From Antedon mediterranea (lineage: Eukaryota; Echinodermata; Crinoidea; Comatulida; Antedonidae), in NCBI RefSeq assembly GCF_964355755.1, contig NC_092672.1, positions 5,394,001-5,458,000 of the forward strand: a DNA stretch of 64,000 nucleotides, written 5' to 3'. The position numbers and the translations under genes were made by a program. Of this stretch, positions 13,701 through 25,700 are shown one piece after another (positions within the stretch are counted from its first letter, which is position 1; each line of letters starts with the position of its first letter). A model generated the notes under the pieces. It did not search any database and was not told where the DNA came from. It saw only the letters and a program-made list of their open reading frames with translations.

Positions 13701-16700
13701 AGTGGATTACTAATAATTATTGTAAGAGATATTTCAAAGAATTGAATTGAAATGCCATTTCCAGTGCTGATTTACTGTACTCTAGATGACCCAATACCAT
13801 TTTTTTACTGACTAAATTGTGCTTTTCACAGAAAAACACATCAACATTGTTTTCTTTAATTTTAAAATTAGCACCAGGACATTCCAACTAATCACACCAA
13901 CTCCAATCCTCAACACTTCAGCCAACCATCACCCTTATACAGCGAGATCGAGTTGGACTTCAAGACTCAACATTCCAACGCCCCTCCCCCAAAACCAGCC
14001 TATAGAGGAGAAGCAGTGAACAACTTTGCCAATAGTACCTACCAGCCAGGTAACAACATGACGGCCCTAAGCAATCTGTCTGAATTGGACAGTTTACTGG
14101 AGGATTTAGCTGCTGCACAAAATGTATCGGGTAAGCTTCAACTATTTCAAATGAACTACAGAACAGAAACCCTAGGCCTACTCATCATTGGTCTAATAAA
14201 ACCTCCTGGAAACCAAACAGAACTAATCAAAAGAAATTTCATTTCATCTTTAATTTGTTAGTATGAAATAGTGTTTAAATAGTAAGAAAACAATAATATC
14301 TAACAGTAGAGTTTTTAGTTCATTCCTAAGTCAAAGTTTAGATGAAAGGAGTGTATGAACTCTAATACAGGCAATAATATCATTAGTATTGATAATATAT
14401 TGATAGTTTATTGATAAGGCTCATCAAAAACAAACTTTTATACTTACTATAACAACTAAAAGTAAAATAAGGAATTCTTCCTTAAACCACATTACTTACT
14501 ACAGGACTGTTTGGGCATTACAGTTGCTGGGCCCCGATACTACTTTCTTTAATACATTTGAGGGGCCCTGACGTTATTGTGTTTTTTAATACATTTGATG
14601 GGCCCAAATGTTATATGTTTCTTAGAAAAATACATTTGACAGGCCCAAATGTTATATGTTTCTTAATACATTTGCAGGGCCCTGATACTGAAACATTCAA
14701 GAGCCAATAACTATCTATGTTTTTCTTTGCAGCTAAACCAGTTGCAACCAAGGCCCCACCACCACAGACTGCGCCTAAACCTAAAAAGCCATCCCGCCCT
14801 GATGTTGATAATTCTTTCACAGAAGTAGATTCACCTAGAACAAAGTAAGTCATTGTACTACAAATGGTTTTGTGAGGGGTCGTGTTTGTTTACCTTGCTC
14901 CTGATTAAATCAACATAGACTACAACTCTGATTTCTCCACTTGGTCGTTGCGGTGATCTACCTAACGTGACTTGGATAGGCAATAGACTTTATACTTTGA
15001 GGTTATGACCTTAGTTGAAGTGTGGTTATGAATTCAAGTTTACTGTAAGCACAACTCATAAACTGCCAATTTCACAATCAATAAAAAGTATAGTAGTTTT
15101 TTTGTTTTTTTTTGCTTTTCTATATTAGATTTAGGAATCTACTATGTACCTAGCTTACCTTGATAAACCAACAATAGCCTTTCTCCTCGAAGAGTGAGAT
15201 ATAACTCGAAAAGTATAAGTTTTTATTAAATCCCCCTTTCCACAAATGGTATACAGTAGTCCATGAACTATGCCCTCAAGTGGGAGCCTGCCTACAAACC
15301 ACCATCATTAGTTAATTAATTAATCATTCATTTTATGTTTTGAAATGTCATCAAAGTTTATCATAATTGGTAAATCAAACATAAGACTTTTAGTGGTCAG
15401 ATAACAACAAGAAGCTTGAAGGTGGAGGAGGGGAATGGGGCGTAGGAAATTGTCTTCATCCCCACTCCCAACAGCTGTTGAGTATGGCAAGATCTCTAAA
15501 GCTCTGTCTACACTATCAAACTTTATGTGACAAAAAAATGTGATGTGCCCACATGATGATGTCATATCACTACCATATTTGGGCACATCACACTAGTTTG
15601 GTAGTGGAGACAGAGCTTTATGTTCAGTAACCATGACGGTAGACTGGCTCGTTGACCTTGTTTTCCAGCTTGTTTTACAAATCCCTTTTCCTCCCCAAAC
15701 TATTTCCTTAATTACCCCAAATTAGCGCTCATGACGTGTTTCGCTAACTATGACATTGATTCATGACGGAAGGAAGTCGACTTTTTTTTATGCAAATCTA
15801 TACTAGGCTAGGTTATTTTAACAATCCTCAATTCTGACTTGTCTGTCTTGTCTTTGTATACAGTTGAGTATTGTATGAATTCCTATCACGAATGTAGTTG
15901 TACTGAGGCAGTAGGAACATTCAACTTAAATGTGATTTACCCAGCCTTTATAGAGCCACTATCTACAGTATTAACCTATTGTGTGAGGATCATCATCTGA
16001 ACAACTATCTGGCATCAACCCTAAACTTATAGCTCTGTATTTATCATCATTTTGATATAATTAATTTGTATTTGGCAAATAAATATTTGTCACTATTGTT
16101 CTTCTATTCAGATTTGCTATTTTAAAAAGTAAATAGATAATAAATAATAGTTTTAATTGACCTTGTCCTTAGAGACCAGTCTGACCTTTAGTCCAGTTTT
16201 TCCACAGACTCAATTACTCAGCACCCTAGCTATGTGTTGCTATCAGGCACTAAAATGTTACTTTCCTACAAAATACCAAAAAAAAAAGTTAGATGGCATT
16301 GTGCCAGGTATAAATAATTGTTTAGCCTCCCAGTGAACATTTCCTTTTACCGTGTACCAGTCACTGCGAACAAGATGTTTTCAGCTGTCAAGGGCCGCTA
16401 CCCTGAGTACGAGGAGTGTCATTTTGATGGCGTGTATATGACCATGTAAGTTGGTTGTGTTAGGCTTGGTGATTTAGACTTCATAGACAAGCGTACTGTA
16501 AGGATGATCTGTGCTGTAGGTTTTTAGTGCCTCTTTTAATTTTAATTGTATTTTTTGTATTTTAGACTTTTATGTAAGTTTTTTGTAGGATTCAAAATGT
16601 TCTTATCGGGGCATTGAAGTTTTTTTATAAGAGTATGTGCCAATTATATAAATAATATATTATTTTGTGTCAAGTATTTTTCTATTCAGGGCTATTTTAC

Positions 16701-19700
16701 TTTATGTTCCACAAAAAAATGAACCATTAAATAATAATATATAAATTGTGTCCAGTATTTTTCTGCCTTTTTGTTTGTATGCTTTGATATGAATGAATAA
16801 ATATACCTGAATATATAAATACAACATTTCGTTTAAAATTTCTGTACATGATTTTATTTCATAGTGATGCTCAAGAGGTTTTAAAATCGAGTAATGTTGA
16901 GGTTCCATTATACATTATTTAGTTATTTTTACAAAATGTATATCATAACAGTAACAGTTTTGTTTTCATTTTTCTAGTGGACAAAGGTCCCAGCCATTCC
17001 AAGGCGGCAAAACAGTAACAGTGACACAGACTACAAGCTATGGTCAACATGCTCCTAGCTACACTCAGAACCCACCTGCCCCTCTACAGCAACCACCGAT
17101 TAAAAGCCCACCAAACATCAGCTCACCACCCCCTCGCTCTGCATCTTCAGCTACTAAGGAGCTGGATGACCTGATGGAGTCATTATCAGACTTTAAGGTA
17201 AGTAAACAAATAAGAAATGCTTACAAACAGCGCATTTGAGGCTTGGAGAGTGGAAGGTGGTGGAAACGGTAATTAGATACTAGGTCAGGATTGAATTCTA
17301 GACTCTGGATTGAACCCTTGACCTTAGATTGAACCCTCAGCCTTGGATTAAACCCTCAGCCTTGGATTGAACCAGGGACCTTAGATTGAAGCCTGTACCT
17401 TAAGCTCTGTCTACAATATCAAATATCAAAAAGTGTGATGTGCCCATAGTGATATGACATCATGTCCATATAGGGGCACATCACTTTTTGTTATCACATA
17501 AAGTAATAACTGTATGATAGTGTTGACAGAGCTTTAGACGCTATAACCACCAAGCTACAACTTCACTACTTAGCAGAGTTTTGTTTAAAGTAAACATTTT
17601 GGAGGGTTAATTCAATTTGTCAAATTTCATGCTAGTTGAACATGCATTGTATTTAAAATATGATGACGGATTTGTCATATATAAAGACTCGTAAGTATTC
17701 AAGACAATGCATATCAATTAGAGATTGAGGTTTAAGCCTACAAATGTATTATTTTTCTCATAGATGAATCATATATCACCTGTTGAAACAGTACCCCACG
17801 ACCCCATAAGAACAGCACCAATATCACAGCCAGTACCAGCTGAACACAACTCCAGCAATCAGCTAGACTCCATGCTTCGTCATCTAGACTCAGACATGAG
17901 TCGTCAAGGGGTCAACACGGTAGCTAAAGGTCACTGTGCCGCTTGCAACAAGCCGATTGTTGGACAAGTAAGCGTTCATTTTTTACAGTTGTTTTTATTT
18001 ATTTATTCATTTATTATGGCATTCGTCTTGGGTAAGACATTACATTTGCTAATCGTTTCCATAATCTCTTTCGGTGGCCTGATGGTCCGTCTTTAACCTT
18101 TCGATTGATGTAATTTTTGATTATATTCACTTACACCTTATTAATTAAAATACAGTATTGAATTAGAAATATTTTACTTTTTACGTCTCTTTCTCTTTTT
18201 CGTATTCATACCCACAAAAACTTTTTTATAAAATATAACCAAGTTAACAACCTACTGCATTAAACAATATATGTACAGAAACGTTGCAATAAACCTTCCA
18301 ATACAGGTTGTGACAGCTCTTGGCAAGACTTTCCATCCAGAACACTTCACCTGCAGTCACTGCCATCAGGAATTAGGCTCTTGCAACTTCTTTGAACGAG
18401 AGGGAGCTGCTTTCTGTGAGCGGGATTATCATAATCTATTTTCGCCAAGATGTGGTTACTGTAACGGACCAATTCTTGATGTAAGTAACCATCTCAAGTC
18501 TAAGGCAACTAATCAGGTTTGATTTCATGCAGGCGGCGGTAAACACAATTATTGGAAGGGCATTTTCTTACGTTGCGTAGGTTGCGCTGGTGGGAACCAT
18601 GCTTAGCTGTAGTGATTATGTTTATATTCTTGCAATTTTAAAATTTCTCAACATATATTATTAATTTGTAGAAATGTGTTACAGCGTTAGACAAAACATG
18701 GCACCCAGAACATTTCTTTTGCGCTCAATGTGGCCGTGCATTTGGAGAAGACGGCTTTCACGAGAAGAACGGCAAAGCGTATTGTAGAGAAGATTACTTT
18801 GACATGTTTGCACCTAAATGCGGCGGTTGTCACCGCGCAATCATGGAAAATTACATGACTGCATTGAACACTCAGTGGCATCCAGAATGTTTTGTGTGTG
18901 GGGTAAGATTACTTTTATATATTTAAAATGCCAGATTGGCATTTTTAAAATCAAGTGATTATATTTGGCATGGTAGTATGAAACAATTGCAGTAACCAAG
19001 TTGGGACACTTGGCTATCTGGCTAAACCTAGGGGCCCCAGAGCTCAAAGGGCCCCAGATCATGAGCAGTCCAATGCAACTACCCAGTGTTGGAGGGCCCT
19101 TAGGAGTGCCAAAACCAAGGGCCTTTGCACTGTGTGTTACGCCTCTGGCCATCAGGCAGAAAGACTTCAATTCCCAATTAAAACAATTCATGTCAGGCCT
19201 CTTGGCTGTAAATGAGTACCTGGTTGGAAAATACTGGTTAGGAGAAGGGAGAATGAACTGACCACCTTACCACATATTTCTGAAGCTCACTACAATGAGC
19301 TCTAACAGTTCATTAACATATGTTCAGAATTAATGTATACAGTAGTGTAATGTAAAAACAAATCTTGTCAATAGGGAGGTTTCGCAACCTTACAAATACG
19401 ATAACGAAAACGGATACGTCACACTTTTGTGAAACTTTTGAGCTGATCCCCATTTCATATTCGAAAAGCGTATTCGTGTTGACTAATATCACCAGTCATA
19501 TTCGTAAATACAAAACGACTATAGTTTTTGATCTATTTTGCACATTTTGCATTTGAATCAGGAAAGATTCATGATTATAATATAATTATAGATTTATTAC
19601 TAAAGTAATTTACTAAAATGCCAGGTGATGTAAAGGCCAACTCAGACAGCGTCGTACGACGAGGCCCAACGAGACGTCTTGTCTGGACCCGTCTTTCCAA

Positions 19701-22700
19701 AGTCCTACCGACAGATAATCGTGCCAACGCTCCGCGACGGCTCAACTCAGACAGCCCGACGCGACTATATTGCCTGCGCTTCTGATTGGTTGAATTCAAG
19801 ATGACGCAACAAACCATGCAACGCGTACGCACGACGTACGTACGAATACGTTCGTATGATTTGTAAACACGGAAGTAATAGTAAGTTTAATTGATAATTA
19901 ATAAACCGATAAATCCGTTTGTTTTACCTAATAAAAATAACAACAAAATTTAAGCTTATATTTTGTTGAATAATTGAGACTAGGCATATGGGATCCATAT
20001 CAGTACAGAGTTGGTAGGCCCATGTATGCCCCTAGCCAGGCCTTTTAGTAGGCATATTAGTTTAGGCCTAGGCCTAGTATCTAAATATGTGGTCACTTAG
20101 GCTAGGGCCCAAGGCCTAGGTAGTTAGTAGAAACTTAGGCTAGACCCAGATACTTTATCTAGGCATAGTAGTACATACAGAATAGGAAGTCTAATATGAT
20201 ACAGGGTAGAGTCACATGTCGATCGGTTCAATTGCTTTCATTTTTAATTACTAGGCCAATACATAACCTTGGAATATTTATGTAGGCCTAAATTAGGCTA
20301 AGCTAGGCATTTATTTATTTAGAGTACCTATACAATTCAAGTTAAATTTATAATATTGAACACAATTCAATACAAAATTGTGTTCATATATATCATTTAA
20401 AATGTCCGATTGATAAGCATTGTTGAGAGGTATAGATAGATATAACAAACCAGATAGATATAACTTTTTTTAAATTCTTTTTTTTATTATTAATATTAAC
20501 AAATTATGTACAAAAAGTAAGTGGTTCCATTTCGTCTCCATACCTTAACACTGTGGCAATGCGCCATACCAACTTTTTGGACATGTTAGCCTAAAACTCA
20601 ACTCATTAACTAGTGATACAAAATAACAAACAAATAACTAAATTATTTAAATTAAACATAATTATATTACACTTTTATTTATTTACTACATGTATTTGTT
20701 ATTACATATTAAATCACAACATACATCAGATTATATTGATGAAACAAAATGTAACCATTTAATTAAAGATGTATTGCCCCTTTGTCAAATTCCATTTACT
20801 GAATAATGAAATTTCTTAAAAATGTTGTTTTAATTATACAGTATTTACATCATGGTGTCAAATAAACGCAAATCATGTGCTGCTTTACTGCTGTTGCTTT
20901 TAAAAAGAAGGCGGCGAAGACGAAGCAGCAGAATATGGTGTAAGCCCTGGATCCTCAAAAGACAGCAACAAGGAGCATATGGAAATTTGATTCAAGAACT
21001 GCGGCTCCAGGACCAGGAATCTTACAGAAATTTTTTAAGGATGGATACTGGCACATTTGACAACCTCCTGAGTTTGGTCAAGCCCATTATAAAGAAGCAA
21101 AACACCAACTGGCGCCAGAGTATTTCTCCAGGAGAAAGATTAGCGATTACGCTTCGTTTTATTGCAACTGGTGAGTAAACATGTTCAAATCATCAAAAAC
21201 CCAAATTTATTCTATCCCTTATCCTTTCTCAGGTTTTTCAAGTATACTAACAATCTGATCACCTGTAGTTGCAAATAACCATTCATTTGTCAAACAAATT
21301 GTTAATTTCAGGTGAAACATACAAAAGTCTGTCATTTCAATACAGAGTTGGGGCCACAACAATTGGTGAAATTGTACCAGACACATGTAATGCAATATAC
21401 TCTGTTTTGAAAGAACAATACATGAAGGTAAATTACTGTGTACTCTAGGCTATAAATTTAATTTGTTATCCACTAGGAAACTGTAGTGAATGGAAAAATC
21501 AGTGAGGATTTGACTGGCTAGACAGTACATTTTGATATTATATATATTATTTGAAGCTAATCTAGATCTTTTATCTTTACTTCAAAAATATCATTTTGGA
21601 TTTTGTTCATCAGAACTGCTTTGGTTTTTTTATTTTGTATTTGTTTAAGTTCTGATGTAACATACTGACCAAAAAGTAAATCGGCATCTGTTTCTTCGCT
21701 TACGTTTGAAGGAGATTCTAATATTGTTGTAAGATTACGAATCAAATTCAATTCTTCATTGTCTCTCTCTCTTTTTGTTGGTTTTGTTGAACTTTTTTTT
21801 GTCTTAACATCATTTTCTTCGCTCATGTTGGATACATCATCATCGTGATCTGCCTCTAATCCTAAATCTGACAACTGTAACAAAAAAAAGCAATGATCAG
21901 TCAGTTATGATGTATTATTATTATTTTTTATTAGAAAGTTTATCATATTTTTATATTCATATTAACAGACGCCATCAACATCTGAAGAATGGATGGGAAT
22001 AGCAAAAGAGTTCCAAATGAAATGGAATTTCCCCAATTGTTTGGGTGCACTAGATGGAAAACATGTCAGTATTCGGCCACCACCCAATTCAGGCTCGGAA
22101 TATTTCAATTACAAAAATTCATTCAGCCTGGTACTGATGGCCCTTGTAGATTCATCATATAAATTTTTATATGTCGACTTCGGTACGAATGGACGTGTAT
22201 CCGACGGTGGGGTGTTCTCAAAATGCTCGTTGGATAAGGGCCTTAAGAACAAAGCAATTGGAGTACCAACCCCGAGTCCATTGCCTGGAACAAATACGAC
22301 AGTTCCATATATGATAGTAGCAGACGATGCATTCCCATTGCGGGAGGACATTATGAAGCCACATCCTCTAAGGCATTTAACGAAACAACAAAGAGTATTC
22401 AATTATCGTCTGTCAAGAGCTAGGAGGGTTTCTGAGAATGCTTTTGGGATCTTTGCAAATAGATTTGGTGTATTCTTGACGACGATCAAAATACTGCCGG
22501 AACACCTTCAACCGTTAGTGTTGGCATGTGCTGCTTTGCACAACATGCTAAGAAGCAATAGTGCCTACAATCCACCAGGTTTTGTTGACCTGGAAAATGG
22601 GGCGCACAATGTTGTTGAAGGACAGTGGCGACAGCAACCATCCATGGTGCCTGTTCAACTTGATAGGCACAACAATTTTACATCTGCTGCCAAGCAACAG

Positions 22701-25700
22701 AGAGAAATATTAACCACATACTTTTCATCAAAAGAAGGATCCATTGAATGGCAAGACCAAATGATTTAGATACACAGTATACTGTATACGTGCTACATAA
22801 ATTCCAACTATTATGCTTCCTTTTATTTTCACAATTTGTTTTACAGTATTCTCATTGAGGACTCTACTTTATACAACCATATTTAGGCTATAGTATTACT
22901 TACATCTAATGTGGACTGAGACGCCCTCTGCTTAATGTATGGAGTAAGCCAGTCACATCGCTCCAGCACCCATTGCTGCCTAGCTGTTCTTTTCCTGGCA
23001 GCACTCCCACTAGGCAGGCTCTTTCTGTAACGCATAAATTGTGTCCTCAGGGAATTTATATGTTTTTTGATCTCAATGTCTATTAAAATACAAATATATA
23101 TATATAATTAAATCATAATATATTAATAATCTATATAATCACAATCCATTTTTACCATTTATTTTACATTTAGGCCTACTTGGAATATATACTGTGTATA
23201 TGATATATGATATTGATACAAATATTAATAATTAAATTACATTATATTTTATACAATTTATTTTACTTTTACTTGGAATGTATACTGTGTATATAATATA
23301 AATACAATTATTAATAATAAAATTATATCATATTTTACTGTTTATTTAATGTTTACATTTACTTGGAATATATACTGTGTATATGATATATGATATTGAT
23401 ACAAATATTAATAATTAAATTACATTATATTTTATACAATTTATTTTACCTTTAATTGGAATGTATACTGTGTATATAATATAAATACAATTATTAATAA
23501 TAAAATTATATCATATTTTACTGTTTATTTAATGTTTACATTTACTTGGAATATATACTGTGTATATGATATATGATATTGATACAAATATTAATAATTA
23601 AATTACATTATATTTTATACAATTTATTTTACCTTTAATTGGAATGTATACTGTGTATATAATATAAATACAATTATTAATAATAAAATTATATCATATT
23701 TTACTGTTTATTTAATGTTTACATTTACTTGGAATATATACTGTGTATATGATATATGATATTGATACAAATATTAATAATTAAATTACATTATATTTTA
23801 TACAATTTATTTTACCTTTAATTGGAATGTATACTGTGTATATAATATAAATACAATTATTAATAATAAAATTATATCATATTTTACTGTTTATTTAATG
23901 TTTACATTTACTTGGAATATATACTGTGTATATGATATATGATATTGATACAAATAATAAATATTAATAATTAAATTACCTATATAGGGCATATAATAAT
24001 AGGCGCAGTTTTGCTTATTTATTTTTCTTGCCAATGAAAGTGAATGAATTCATGTGAATGTTGCTGATAATTTATAATATGCCTAGGGGCCTCTCTCTAG
24101 GCTAGAACTAGTAAGTAAAGACAAAGTAGTAGAGATTAGTTTATTTGTGGAAATTTTAGGGCCTACTAACTAGGCCTAGGCTAATACTAGCCCATAATAT
24201 TAGGCCTACTATCTATATATTAATGCTACTACTAATAGGTAGGCTAGTTAGGCCTATAATAATAATATTTTACTATTACTACTAGTAGTACTAACTAGTA
24301 CTAGGCCCAGGGAATAATTTCGCCAGTGTAGCATAGCAAAAAGCTATACAAAACAACCTAATATTGCTACACATTTCTAAAATTGTGTAGCAAAATATAC
24401 AATACAAAACTATGTTTCTCGACTAAAAAATAAGTTGGATTAGCAATAATTGCTAAACAAAATTTTAAAATGAAATTTCCTAGTTTAGTCTAGGGGCCTA
24501 CACTACGTACTGTACAGTATAGTAATAAAAGAGCCTAGTTTAGTAGGTAGGCCTAGTCCCAAGCTTAATATTTAATATTAGCCAAACCTAGGCTAGAGAC
24601 TAGCATGCCATAGGGACCTACCTAGGCCTAGCCCTAGGCTTATTAGGCCTAGTTAGTTAATTAATAATATTCTATTAGGCCTAGGCTAGGACTTGTTGTA
24701 GGAAAGTGTTTAGGCTAGTGAGTCGAGTGTGGGTCATTCATTTTTGGCAATAATTAATAATAGGCCTAGGCCTACGTACACTAGCCTAGCTAGGCTATAT
24801 TAATATTAGTAAAATAGCTGTTGTGTTGTGCCTAGCCTATATGCCTAGCCTATCCCTATATGGGACAAACCGCTAATTGGTACAATCCATCTACCCCTAG
24901 TAGGCTAGCCTAGGCTAGGCCTAGTAGTAAATATTTATTATTTTAGGCCTAACCTAGGAGGGGCCTTATTATAGGCCTAGCCTAGTAGGCTAGGCCTACT
25001 ACTTACTAGGCCAGGCTAGTAATTAATAATAATAATATTATTTGTTGGACTTACCACTTTTTCCTAATATTACGGCGAATTCTTCTACTTTTTTTTGCCT
25101 AAGCTGTCGATTGCTATACTCTTTGGAGGTAGTGTCATATAGACACATTTCATTCCTCCAAAGGTCAATAAGGCAAGACTCGGCCTCTTCTGACCATAAA
25201 TCTTCTTCACGTGCACCACCACCACTGACCGCCATGATGATGGAAATAATCCCCGCGAAGCACATTACTTCTTCGCGCTCTTCGATAAAAACTTTTCCCC
25301 TCGTGACCTGCCGTCATAATTTAAACGCCTGTGATTGGTCAATACCCAACAAACGAGTCGTCCCGTCGGGTGAAAATTAAACATGTTTAATATGCTCACG
25401 ACGACCTAAAACTACCCCCGACGCTATCTCACGACGACCCGTCTCGTCTGGATTCAACTCAGACAGCACGGACGAGTCAAGTTCAGACAAGACGTCTCGT
25501 CGGGCCTCGTCGCACGACGCTGTCTGAGTTGGCCTTAACGCTAGGCCTAGACAGCCAAGCGCCAAGCAACACGTACCTGCGCGTCGCTAAAATTTACCGC
25601 AGTCATTTTTTGGACGGCGCCCTCAATATTTAGTTGCCATGCGAAACAGATTTTTACTGGCTTACGAAAACGAATACGTGTGCTTGACGTTTTCGTTATC

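Larger units (their letters stand above)
19634..25535. mobile_element. PIF/Harbinger DNA transposon, apparently intact
   Basis: Terminal inverted repeats of 52 bp (19634-19685 and 25484-25535) begin AGGCCAACTCAGACAGCGTC and match at 50 of 52 positions. A 3-bp TAA duplication flanks the element (19631-19633, 25536-25538), the TWA target expected of this superfamily. It carries the two genes typical of PIF/Harbinger: a DDE transposase on plus and a MADF/Myb-like DNA-binding protein on minus. The word CAACTCAGACAGC recurs just inside both ends (19743-19755, 25455-25467), plausibly a binding site for the element's proteins. High end identity and open genes suggest recent activity. Confidence 0.93.

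Noticed and set aside
15320-15586. ORF of 88 residues on minus
   Set aside because: It runs through foldback MITE copy 2, and its residues are translated MITE arms. The same peptide-like strings appear at every other copy.
22109-22402. Antisense ORF across the transposase
   Set aside because: It is the complement of the conserved DDE domain; the plus-strand protein explains the sequence.
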